DNA of 64,000 bases. It comes from Urechidicola croceus. GTDB lineage: Bacteria; Bacteroidota; Bacteroidia; Flavobacteriales; Flavobacteriaceae. This document shows positions 28,436-37,701 of this stretch, in pieces; within the stretch, counting starts at the first letter, position 1, and every line of letters starts with the position of its first letter. Below the pieces are notes generated by a model. The model saw only the letters and a program-made list of their open reading frames with translations. It was not told the DNA's origin and ran no database searches. The position numbers and the translations under genes are program-made. Location: contig NZ_CP017478.1 of assembly GCF_001761325.1 (NCBI RefSeq), forward strand, positions 1 to 64,000. Reading direction: 5' to 3'.

Positions 28436-29455
28436 TTGAAAAAAATTACGCTATTTGTTTTATTTGTTTTTTTAATTACTTCTAAAATATTTTCACAAGA
28501 ACCACCAGTTTGTGTAGACTATTTATTGCCAAATGATGGATATTTTTTTATATATCCATATCCAGGTGTTACGCAAGTTAATATTTCATTGTCTTGGGAA
28601 GAAGATTTTGAAGGTACTCCAGCAACTCAATACAATGTTTATGGAGGGGATAGTATAGATAATTTAGAGTTATTAAATTCAACTACTGATTTAAGTTATG
28701 ATTGGACAGTAGGCTTTGGTGAGTATTTTTGGAAAATAGTACCCGAAAATAGTTACGGTGTAAGTGATTCATGTTGGATCAGGAGGTTTAAAGTATATCG
28801 AAACCCTCCTCCTCTAGGACTGCCAAATGAGTTTTGTTACGAGGCTACTAAAATAGAATTGGGCGATGAGATACTGTGTGATAATACTTCAGCAAATAGC
28901 CCAACTCAAAATCCAAATTGTGACTTTGATGGTTCTGTGTCTGACATTTGGTATTATTTTATTGCTCCAGATACAGAAGAAGTTATTATTGAAGGTAATT
29001 CAATTTCATCAGGTGATGTTTATATTGCTGTTTATGATGAATGTGAAGGTAATATTTTAGCCTGTGATACAGATGGTTCAGTTACTCTAAGTAATTTAAA
29101 TGTTGGACAAGAATACTATATTCAGGTTTGGACAAATGAAAGTGGTGTAACTAGAGGCATGTCTTCTGAAGGGACTTTTAATTTATCTGTTGTTGATCGT
29201 GCATTGTCTATTGAAGATAATATTATTGAAGGATTCTCAATTTATCCGAATCCAGTAAATGATGTATTGCGTTTTGCTGCTCAAGATAATATTGATGAAA
29301 TAAGTGTTTATAACTTATTGGGTCAAGAAGTGTTGAGAACTCAACCTAAGGTATTAAATACTCAAGTTGATATGGCAAAATTACCTACAGGAATGTATGT
29401 GATTAAAGTGAAAGTTGGACAGCAATTAGGTAGTTATCGAGTTGTAAAAGAGTAA
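28436..29455 (+). CDS. Second secreted T9SS substrate with type A sorting domain (TTG start)
   Basis: A 339-residue secreted protein. The start is TTG at 28436, giving a normal signal peptide (KKITLFVLFVFLITSKIFSQ). A fibronectin-like region with VNISLSWEEDF and YFWKIVPENSYG lies at about 45-120, and a pre-peptidase-C-like domain with SDIWYYFIAPDTEEV at about 130-250. The sorting domain (about 260-339) is nearly identical to that of the gene upstream. No enzyme motif is present. It is separated from its neighbour by a terminator, so the two are paired but independently transcribed. Confidence 0.88.
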   Translation: MKKITLFVLFVFLITSKIFSQEPPVCVDYLLPNDGYFFIYPYPGVTQVNISLSWEEDFEGTPATQYNVYGGDSIDNLELLNSTTDLSYDWTVGFGEYFWKIVPENSYGVSDSCWIRRFKVYRNPPPLGLPNEFCYEATKIELGDEILCDNTSANSPTQNPNCDFDGSVSDIWYYFIAPDTEEVIIEGNSISSGDVYIAVYDECEGNILACDTDGSVTLSNLNVGQEYYIQVWTNESGVTRGMSSEGTFNLSVVDRALSIEDNIIEGFSIYPNPVNDVLRFAAQDNIDEISVYNLLGQEVLRTQPKVLNTQVDMAKLPTGMYVIKVKVGQQLGSYRVVKE

Positions 29456-29464
29456 ATAAAAATT
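29213..29464 (+). repeat. Near-identical T9SS sorting-domain repeat, copy 2
   Basis: Partner of 28108-28359, offset by 1105 bases. The identity begins within the sorting domain and extends nine bases past the stop codon. Confidence 0.93.
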
Positions 29465-29476
29465 AGTTTTTATTAT

Positions 29477-29507
29477 AAAAAGCACTCAATAAAATGAGTG
29501 CTTTTTT
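29477..29507 (+). terminator. Rho-independent terminator after the second T9SS gene
   Basis: Stem AAAAGCACTCA with TGAGTGCTTTT and a 6-base loop. It covers the ATG at 29494, which is why I place the next gene's start further on. Confidence 0.85.
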
Positions 29508-29523
29508 AGTTATATTTGTATTG

Positions 29524-30477
29524 ATGAAACTATATTTTTCTATTGTAATTCCCGTTTATAATCGTCCGCAAGAGATTGATGAATTATTAAACAGTTTGAC
29601 TTTTCAAACTTATAAAGATGATTATGAAATTGTAATTGTAGAAGATAATTCTGAAAATAAATGTGAAGAGGTTATTCAGAAATATAAAGATAAACTAACG
29701 ATTAGTTATTTTGTGAATATTGAAAATATTGGTGCTGGAAAAAGTCGTAACTATGGAATGCAACAAGCCAAAGGGAATTATTTTATTATTTTAGACTCGG
29801 ATGTTTTGTTACCTACACATTATTTAGAAACTGTTAAACTTGCTTTGACTAAAAATTATACTGATGCTTTTGGTGGTGCCGATGCAGCACATAAATCATT
29901 TACTGCTTTGCAAAAAGCAATAAACTACTCTATGACTTCTGTTTTAACTACAGGAGGTATTAGAGGTAAAAAGAATAGTTTAGGTAAATTTCAACCTCGC
30001 AGTTTTAATATGGGATTATCTAAAATTGCATTTGAAAAAACTAATGGGTATTCTGAAATGAAATATGGAGAAGATATTGATTTAACGTTTCGCTTATGGA
30101 ATGCAGGTTTTGAAACTCAATTTATTGAAGAAGCATTTGTGTATCATAAAAGGAGAACTAATATTGAAGAATTTTATAAGCAAACAAATAATTTTGGTGG
30201 TGCAAGACCTAAATTAAATAGAAGATACCCAGAAACTTCAAAGCCAACATTTTGGTTTCCAACATTATTTATTTTTGGATTTGATTTTTCAATTCTTTTA
30301 TTGTTTTTTGGTTGGTGGATTTTTGTAATTCCATTTGTCCTATATTTTACAGCGATTTTTATAGACTCTCTACTTCAAAATAAAAATATAAAAGTTGCTT
30401 TTTTGAGTATTATTACAACTTATATTCAGTTTGCTGGTTATGGATTAGGTTTTTTAAAATCGTATTTCAAAAAATAA
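29524..30477 (+). CDS. Family 2 glycosyltransferase
   Basis: Membrane-associated GT2 enzyme of about 317 residues. The GT-A domain starts KLYFSIVIPVYNRPQEIDELL, the metal-binding DxD-type motif is LDSDVLL, and the acceptor-side block is YGEDIDLTFRLW (an ED motif). Two hydrophobic helices near the C-terminus (about 245-290) suggest membrane anchoring. Donor and acceptor are unknown. The start is set at the ATG at 29524; the earlier ATG at 29494 lies inside the preceding terminator. It ends at a perfect palindromic terminator shared with yidC. Confidence 0.9.
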   Translation: MKLYFSIVIPVYNRPQEIDELLNSLTFQTYKDDYEIVIVEDNSENKCEEVIQKYKDKLTISYFVNIENIGAGKSRNYGMQQAKGNYFIILDSDVLLPTHYLETVKLALTKNYTDAFGGADAAHKSFTALQKAINYSMTSVLTTGGIRGKKNSLGKFQPRSFNMGLSKIAFEKTNGYSEMKYGEDIDLTFRLWNAGFETQFIEEAFVYHKRRTNIEEFYKQTNNFGGARPKLNRRYPETSKPTFWFPTLFIFGFDFSILLLFFGWWIFVIPFVLYFTAIFIDSLLQNKNIKVAFLSIITTYIQFAGYGLGFLKSYFKK

Positions 30478-30480
30478 AAA

Positions 30481-30502
30481 TCCCAAAACAATTGTTTTGG
30501 GA
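30481..30502. terminator. Bidirectional palindromic terminator
   Basis: A perfect 22-base palindrome, TCCCAAAACAA and its complement, lies between the converging glycosyltransferase and yidC genes with A/T runs on both sides. Confidence 0.85.
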
Positions 30503-30531
30503 CTTTTCTATTATTTATAAAAAATACAAAC

Positions 30532-32430
30532 TTATTTCTTTTTAGCTTTTTTCTGAGCCTCTTGTTGAATTTGAGCTTGTTTCATGGCTTCATCTAATTT
30601 TTGACGGAAACCACTTTTCTTTTTCTCAGGACGTTTTTTATTTTCTTCAATTTGAGCATGAATTTTATCTTCATCAATAACATAGTTTTTAATTACCAAC
30701 ATAATTCCAATAGTAAGAAGGTTTGATACAAAATAGTATAAACTTAAACTACTTGCATATTGATTGAAGAAAAACAACATCATAATAGGAGAGAAGTAAA
30801 TCATCATTTTCATCATCTTTTGCATGTCAGGCATCCCCTCTTGTGCAGGAGGTTGCATGCTTGCTTGTTGACTTTGATTCATTTTCATATAAAAGAAAAT
30901 AGCAACAGATGCTAATATCGGGAATAAACTCACATGGTGTCCATAAAATGGAATGTTAAATCCTAAATTAAGAATATTATCATAAGAAGATAAATCATCT
31001 GCCCATAAGAAACTCTTTTGACGTAATTCTAAGTTGGTTGGAAAAAACTTAAACAATGCAAAGAATATTGGCATTTGTAGTAATGCAGGTATACAACCTG
31101 AAAGCATACTTACACCTGCTTTTCGTTGAATTGCCATCGTTTCTTGTTGGCGCTTCATAGCATTTTCTTTACCCGGATATTTTTTGTTAATCTCTTCCAT
31201 TTCTGGACGAATAACTTTCATTTTGGCACTTGATACATAAGACTTGTAAACTAGAGGTGACATTAGTAATCGAATAGCGATAGTCATCAAAATGATAATC
31301 AACCCATAATTTGAAGTTAAATTTGACAAGAAGTTAAAAATATGACGGATTAGATGTTTGTTAATCCAGCCAAATATACCCCAACCCATATCAGCAACTT
31401 CATCTAAATCAGTTCCTTCGTAAGATTTGAAAGTGTCATATTTTACTGGTCCATAATACCAGTTCATCGCGTAATTTAATTCGCCACTTTTTAATTCAAG
31501 AGGTGCTTTTAATTTAAATGTTTTTGTATAAATAGAATCTGTTTCAGCATCTTTATATAAATTTTCAGAAGTTAATTCACCAGTTTTAAACGGTGTGTCT
31601 GTCATTAAAATAGATGTAAAGAAGTGTTGTTTATAGGCAACCCAATCAACATCTTTTTCTATTTCTTCGTCATCTTGACTTAAATAATTTACATCTCCAT
31701 CATTTTTGTAATAATACCAAGTGTACATATTTTCTGACTTGATACTTTTTTCATTTCTAAAACTTGTTAAATCCCATTCAAGATTAACGGGATGTGATGT
31801 GTTAAAGACGTTGTTTAATCCTTGAGAGCGTATAGCAAAATCAACCATATATTCGTTTGGTTTGATTTCATATCTGTATTCTAAATAACGGTTACCGTCA
31901 ACTTTCAACTTCATAGAAAGAACTTGATTGTCACCATTTTTAGTTAAAGAAGGTTCGAAATTTAAATCTTTAGTATTTAATATTCTATTTCCGGTAGTAC
32001 CAAAATTAATATTGAACGATGCATTATTTTCTTTGATTAATTTTACTGGTAATGAATCGTAGGTATCATATTTCTTTAAAAGAGCTTCTTTAATTTGTCC
32101 ACCTTTATTAGCAATGGTCAATTTTAAAACGTCATTTTCAATAATTGTAGTTCCTGAATTAGAAACTATTGCAGACTCAGCAAATGAACCAAGTTCGTTT
32201 TTTGCATTTGCAAGTACTATTGAATCAGATAAAATTTCTTGAGGTTCTACAGCAAGTGTTGAAGGGGTTGTCACTTTTTCAATTGAATTAATTGAATCTT
32301 GTATACGTTCTTGTTTGGCTTTTTCAAGTTGTTCTGGAGTTGGCTGCGTTGAGTACATCCAGTACATCATAATTCCTCCTAATAATAAAAAACCAATTAA
32401 GGTATTTACGTCAAATTTCTTTTGTTCCAT
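30532..32430 (-). CDS. yidC: Membrane protein insertase YidC
   Basis: Inserts and folds inner-membrane proteins, alone or with Sec. It has 632 residues: N-terminal transmembrane helix (about 10-26, GFLLLGGIMMYWMYS), large periplasmic beta domain (about 80-340), then the conserved five-helix core with NYGLIIILMTIAIRLLMSPL (insertase arginine), MLSGCIPALLQMPIFFALF, and a basic Lys-rich tail. An extended periplasmic domain is normal for Gram-negative YidC. The promoter element is TACTTTTG at 32486-32493. Confidence 0.96.
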   Translation of the reverse strand: MEQKKFDVNTLIGFLLLGGIMMYWMYSTQPTPEQLEKAKQERIQDSINSIEKVTTPSTLAVEPQEILSDSIVLANAKNELGSFAESAIVSNSGTTIIENDVLKLTIANKGGQIKEALLKKYDTYDSLPVKLIKENNASFNINFGTTGNRILNTKDLNFEPSLTKNGDNQVLSMKLKVDGNRYLEYRYEIKPNEYMVDFAIRSQGLNNVFNTSHPVNLEWDLTSFRNEKSIKSENMYTWYYYKNDGDVNYLSQDDEEIEKDVDWVAYKQHFFTSILMTDTPFKTGELTSENLYKDAETDSIYTKTFKLKAPLELKSGELNYAMNWYYGPVKYDTFKSYEGTDLDEVADMGWGIFGWINKHLIRHIFNFLSNLTSNYGLIIILMTIAIRLLMSPLVYKSYVSSAKMKVIRPEMEEINKKYPGKENAMKRQQETMAIQRKAGVSMLSGCIPALLQMPIFFALFKFFPTNLELRQKSFLWADDLSSYDNILNLGFNIPFYGHHVSLFPILASVAIFFYMKMNQSQQASMQPPAQEGMPDMQKMMKMMIYFSPIMMLFFFNQYASSLSLYYFVSNLLTIGIMLVIKNYVIDEDKIHAQIEENKKRPEKKKSGFRQKLDEAMKQAQIQQEAQKKAKKK

Positions 32431-32485
32431 ATTTTAAATTGTCATCTTGTCACTCACTTTGGGTGTGTGTCACTAAAAAGTGCGA

Positions 32486-32493
32486 CAAAAGTA
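32486..32493 (-). promoter_or_regulatory. Bacteroidota -7 promoter element (TACTTTTG) of yidC
   Basis: TACTTTTG on the minus strand, 56 bases upstream of the yidC start. Confidence 0.55.
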
Positions 32494-32536
32494 GTAAATT
32501 CTATTTAGTTAATATATATAATGATTGTGCTCACTA

Positions 32537-34174
<1,638 letters not shown>

Positions 34175-34268
34175 CTAACTCTATTTTTATTGACAAAGAA
34201 AGAAACCTTTAAAACTAAAAGATTTTTTTAATGTATTAATTAAAGATATAAATTAACAATTTAATGGT

Positions 34269-35525
34269 TTAATACCAACGTTTTTTATTCTTTTTTGAAT
34301 TTGCAGATTTTCTACTTTTCTTTTTACCAGAAATAGTATTAGCGCTTTTTTTCTTAGCAGTATTGTGAACAATTGGTTTGGTATTTTTATCTAATGGATA
34401 AGGATGGTCAGTTATAACTTTTATTTCTTCATTTATAAGTTGCTGAATGTCTTTAATGTAGTTCAATTCATCTGCACCACAAAAAGAGTATGAATTTCCT
34501 TTTTTACCGGCTCTTGCTGTTCTACCGATACGATGAATATAGGTTTCAGAAATATTAGGTAAATCAAAATTAATTACAGCATCTAAGCCTTCAATATCAA
34601 TTCCGCGAGATGCAACATCAGTTGCAATTAAAATATTTACTTCTCCGTGTTTAAATTTATTCAAAGCTGTTTGTCTTGCACTTTGAGTTTTATCACCATG
34701 AATAGTTGCAACCTTATAATTATTTCTTTCTAATGTCTTTTCAAGTTTATCAACGCCAAATTTAGTGCGTCTAAAAATTAGAATATTTCCTTTGATTGTA
34801 TTTCTCAAAAGATGTAAACATAGTTCCATTTTTTTTGGTTTTGGAACATAATATAAAGTTTGGATTACATTTTTAGCAGCCGATGAAGTTATAGAAACTT
34901 CAACTTTTTCTGGGTTATTTAAAAGTGTATTTGCCAACTTTACAATTTTATCTGGCATTGTAGCAGAGAATAACAATGTTTGCTTATCCTTAGGGCATAA
35001 ACGAGCAATTTTTTTTACATCGTCAATAAATCCCATGTCTAACATTAAATCAGCTTCATCTAGAACTAATGTTCTTACCTTAGTTAGATTTAGTAATTCA
35101 CGTTTATGTAAATCTAATAGTCTTCCTGGTGTTGCAATTAATATGTCTACACCTTTTTTAAGGATATCTTGTTGCGGTTCAATAGAAGTTCCTCCAAAAA
35201 TAACGGTAGATCTTAAATTTGTATATTTTGCATACGTTTTAAAATTATTTTGAATTTGTAATGCCAATTCACGAGTTGGACTTACTATCAATGCTTTTAT
35301 TTTTTTTGATTTTTTAGGAGCATTTTGTTTCCATATTAACTTTTCAATAATTGGTAATGCAAAAGCTGCAGTTTTACCAGTACCAGTTTGGGCAGATGCA
35401 ATTACATCTTTGTTTTCCAATACTAATGGAATAGTTTTTTGCTGAATAGGAGTAGGAGTAGTATAGCCTTCTTCTGTTAACGCTTTTAATATTGTTTTGT
35501 TTAGATTTAACTCAGTAAAATACAT
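34269..35525 (-). CDS. DEAD-box RNA helicase (RhlE-like)
   Basis: ATP-dependent RNA helicase of 418 residues. Motifs in order: Q motif (TPTPIQQKTIP), Walker A AQTGTGKTAAF, PTRELA, TPGRLLDL, DEAD (LVLDEADLML), SAT (LFSATMP), and the second RecA domain with IATDVASRGIDIEGL and YIHRIGRTARAG. A Lys/Ser-rich tail (last 35 residues) may add RNA binding. The RhlE-like assignment is by overall arrangement. Such helicases act in ribosome assembly and cold adaptation. Confidence 0.93.
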   Translation of the reverse strand: MYFTELNLNKTILKALTEEGYTTPTPIQQKTIPLVLENKDVIASAQTGTGKTAAFALPIIEKLIWKQNAPKKSKKIKALIVSPTRELALQIQNNFKTYAKYTNLRSTVIFGGTSIEPQQDILKKGVDILIATPGRLLDLHKRELLNLTKVRTLVLDEADLMLDMGFIDDVKKIARLCPKDKQTLLFSATMPDKIVKLANTLLNNPEKVEVSITSSAAKNVIQTLYYVPKPKKMELCLHLLRNTIKGNILIFRRTKFGVDKLEKTLERNNYKVATIHGDKTQSARQTALNKFKHGEVNILIATDVASRGIDIEGLDAVINFDLPNISETYIHRIGRTARAGKKGNSYSFCGADELNYIKDIQQLINEEIKVITDHPYPLDKNTKPIVHNTAKKKSANTISGKKKSRKSANSKKNKKRWY

Positions 35526-35551
35526 CTATTATTGTTTTGAACAAGATACTG

Positions 35552-35559
35552 CAAAGATA
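35552..35559 (-). promoter_or_regulatory. Bacteroidota -7 promoter element (TATCTTTG) of the helicase gene
   Basis: TATCTTTG on the minus strand, 27 bases before the start codon. Confidence 0.57.
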
Positions 35560-35672
35560 CGGTAAAATAAGAGTTGTTAATCAATTTTATAAATTAAGAA
35601 GATGTTTTATACTTTTTTATAATTCATCACAGTTTTATATTTGTAATGTTAATTTTTAAGAGGAACTGAGTT

Positions 35673-36074
35673 TTACTTATAACTATCAGATAGCATTGTT
35701 AAAACGCGTATTGTTTTTTCTGCATCTTTTTTATTTACAAAGATATGGTCGTGATAGTATCCAGCAATAACATTACTACTTATATTATTTTTCGCTAATT
35801 CATTTGAAAATAGGGCGGTAAGTCCAACTGCATCTAAAGAGGAATGGATCATTAAAGTAATCCAAGAGGCAATATAATCATAGTTAAGACTTAATTCATC
35901 CGCTTTTTTTCTATGAATCACAATTGTAGTTCCTTCTTTTTCTTTGAATTCACAAATGGTATCTTTACGTTCAATTTTATTTATATCTTTTACTGTGCAA
36001 AACACATATTCTCCCATATTCAGTTTTGGTTGCATGCCTTTTATTAGTAAGGATATATTTGTTTCTCCGGCCAT
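35673..36074 (-). CDS. ACT-domain protein (DUF2241/COG3602 type)
   Basis: A 133-residue protein with two ACT-like halves: the first begins NISLLIKGMQPKLNMGEYVFCTV, the second has SSLDAVGLTALFSNELAKNNISSNVIAGYYHDHIFV. This fits the COG3602 family of predicted amino-acid-sensing proteins, whose ligand is unknown. The start ATG follows the last codon of the decayed membrane-protein frame without a gap, so the two were once one transcript. Confidence 0.88.
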   Translation of the reverse strand: MAGETNISLLIKGMQPKLNMGEYVFCTVKDINKIERKDTICEFKEKEGTTIVIHRKKADELSLNYDYIASWITLMIHSSLDAVGLTALFSNELAKNNISSNVIAGYYHDHIFVNKKDAEKTIRVLTMLSDSYK

Positions 36075-36314
36075 TTAATTTACTCTTTTATATTTTACTA
36101 ATGAAATTATAGATATAATTGTCTAAACACCTTCTAATATAATAAAGGGAATATATTTCATAAGTATTGATGCTAAACAAGCCATACTCGCTCCAATTAT
36201 ATTTAATAAAATAAAACTTAAATCATTTATTTCAAGTTTTCAAATTACATTTAGTATGTATGCTATTAATATTTGAAAAACTCCGAAGAAGCCTATCCAG
36301 CCTATGGTACTCAT
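36075..36314 (-). pseudogene. Decayed CBU_0592-like small membrane protein gene
   Basis: An 80-codon frame from an ATG at 36314 to a TAA at 36075 is interrupted by two stops: TGA at 36240-36242 (codon 25) and TAG at 36123-36125 (codon 64). The rest reads as a membrane protein: STIGWIGFFGVFQILIAYIL, then DLSFILLNIIGASMACLASI and LMKYIPFIILEG. That is the pattern of the CBU_0592-type family, where Gly and Trp would be expected at the two stops. Two point substitutions in an otherwise clean frame suggest recent inactivation. It abuts the ACT gene. Confidence 0.8.
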
Positions 36315-36326
36315 TATTTGATATAT

Positions 36327-37211
36327 TTACTTCTTCTTTTTGCTTCGTATCATAGCTTCTAATTGATCCCACATTTCTTCGGGTATTTCTTCAAGCATAT
36401 TAAATTCTCCAGCACCTTTTAACCATTCACCACCATCTATTGTAATAACTTCTCCATTTATATATGCCGAGAAATCAGACATTAAATAAGCCGCTAAATT
36501 TGCCAATTCTTGGTGTACTCCAACACGTCCAAGAGGCACTTTTTTAGCCATATCAAATTTATCTTTTAAATTTCCAGGTAATAATCTGTCCCAAGCACCT
36601 TTGGTTGGAAATGGTCCCGGAGCAATTGCATTAAATCTAATACCGTATTTAGCCCATTCAACGGCAAGTGATCTTGTCATTGCAAGTACACCTGCTTTTG
36701 CAGTTGCCGATGGAACTACATATGCAGAACCTGTCCAAGCATAGGTTGTTACAATATTTAAAACAGTTGCTTTTTTTTGTTTTGTGTCTATCCAGTGTTT
36801 TCCAAAAGCCAAAGTACAGTTTTTGGTTCCTTTTAAAACAATATCAATTATTGTATCAAAAGCATTTGAAGAAAGTCGTTCAGTAGGGCTAATGAAGTTC
36901 CCTGCAGCATTATTTAATAGACCATCAACTTTGCCAAATTTAGTTAAAACAACCTTTAGCATTGTTTCAACTTCGTTATAATTACGAACATCACATTTTA
37001 CAGGTAAAACTTGACCGCCAGTTTTCTCTTCTAATTCAATTTTAACCGACTCAAGTTTTTCAATATTTCGGGATGTAATCGCGACATGAGCACCGAGTTC
37101 AAGATAATAAATAGTCATAGCTTTGCCTAAACCACTTCCTCCACCTGTTACTACTATAACTTTACCTTTTAAACTTCCGTCTTTTAACATAGGTTGTGTG
37201 TACATAATCAT
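36327..37211 (-). CDS. SDR-family oxidoreductase, 2,4-dienoyl-CoA-reductase-like
   Basis: NAD(P)-dependent short-chain dehydrogenase of 294 residues. The cofactor motif is TGGGSGLGK near residue 22, and NNAAGNF follows. The classical YxxxK is replaced by SATAK, so the catalytic Tyr is missing. That substitution is typical of 2,4-dienoyl-CoA reductases, which act in beta-oxidation of unsaturated fatty acids and support this call. The FNAIAPGPFPTKGAWDRL loop also fits. Start: the ATG at 37211, with a second ATG two codons later. It has its own promoter at 37229-37236. Confidence 0.85.
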   Translation of the reverse strand: MIMYTQPMLKDGSLKGKVIVVTGGGSGLGKAMTIYYLELGAHVAITSRNIEKLESVKIELEEKTGGQVLPVKCDVRNYNEVETMLKVVLTKFGKVDGLLNNAAGNFISPTERLSSNAFDTIIDIVLKGTKNCTLAFGKHWIDTKQKKATVLNIVTTYAWTGSAYVVPSATAKAGVLAMTRSLAVEWAKYGIRFNAIAPGPFPTKGAWDRLLPGNLKDKFDMAKKVPLGRVGVHQELANLAAYLMSDFSAYINGEVITIDGGEWLKGAGEFNMLEEIPEEMWDQLEAMIRSKKKK

Positions 37212-37228
37212 TAAATTTTGATGTTTTA

Positions 37229-37236
37229 CAAATGTA
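37229..37236 (-). promoter_or_regulatory. Bacteroidota -7 promoter element (TACATTTG) of the SDR gene
   Basis: TACATTTG on the minus strand, 18 bases before the SDR start. Confidence 0.57.
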
Positions 37237-37294
37237 TCAATTTATAAGTATAATGTGATAAAACAATAATTTTAAAATTTTTACAAAAATGTTC

Positions 37295-37324
37295 TTGTTA
37301 GAAATAAAAGGATTTGTATATTTG
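37295..37324 (+). promoter_or_regulatory. Complete Bacteroidota promoter of rpmH
   Basis: TTG at 37295-37297, a 19-base spacer, and TATATTTG at 37317-37324 form an ideal -33/-7 pair. It lies about 74 bases upstream of rpmH, leaving a leader long enough for regulation. Confidence 0.72.
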
Positions 37325-37397
37325 CCCCACTTTTAGCAGAGGATTTCGCAATTAAAGCTAAATAAAGATTTTAAGAAGATTTTAAAAAATATAAGTA

Positions 37398-37559
37398 ATG
37401 CCAAAAAGAACGTATCAGCCATCGAAAAGAAAGAAAAGAAACAAACACGGTTTCAGAGAAAGAATGGCATCTGCTAATGGAAGAAAAGTATTAGCAAGAA
37501 GAAGAGCTAAAGGAAGAAAGAGATTAAGTGTTTCTTCTGACCCAAGACCAAAGAAATAA
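37398..37559 (+). CDS. rpmH: Ribosomal protein bL34
   Basis: A 53-residue protein of the large ribosomal subunit: [19 protein letters not shown], then [19 protein letters not shown], and a short acidic-to-basic tail SSDPRPKK. The sequence is diagnostic for bL34, with the slightly longer C-terminus seen in Bacteroidota. It is followed by a clear terminator, so it is monocistronic here and not next to rnpA, as in many other phyla. Confidence 0.97.
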   Translation: MPKRTYQPSKRKKRNKHGFRERMASANGRKVLARRRAKGRKRLSVSSDPRPKK

Positions 37560-37582
37560 TGCAAGTATAAAAATTACATACT

Positions 37583-37616
37583 AAGGTGTTACTGTTTATC
37601 AGTAACACCTTTTTTT
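37583..37616 (+). terminator. Rho-independent terminator after rpmH
   Basis: Stem AAGGTGTTACT (37583-37593) with AGTAACACCTT (37601-37611), 7-base loop, then T run. Confidence 0.9.
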
Positions 37617-37701
37617 ATGTCTTTTAATAAGTTTTAATAACTATTTTTTACATAAAAAACCAAAATTACAATATTTACAACTTAGAAATTAATTATAACA
37701 A

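Noticed and set aside
29494-29523. ATG at 29494 as start of the glycosyltransferase
   Set aside because: It is part of the preceding terminator hairpin, and the GT2 motif begins right after the ATG at 29524.
36327-37211. Missing catalytic Tyr in the SDR as a sign of inactivation
   Set aside because: The replacement is typical of 2,4-dienoyl-CoA reductases, and the rest of the protein is intact, so it is treated as a subfamily feature.
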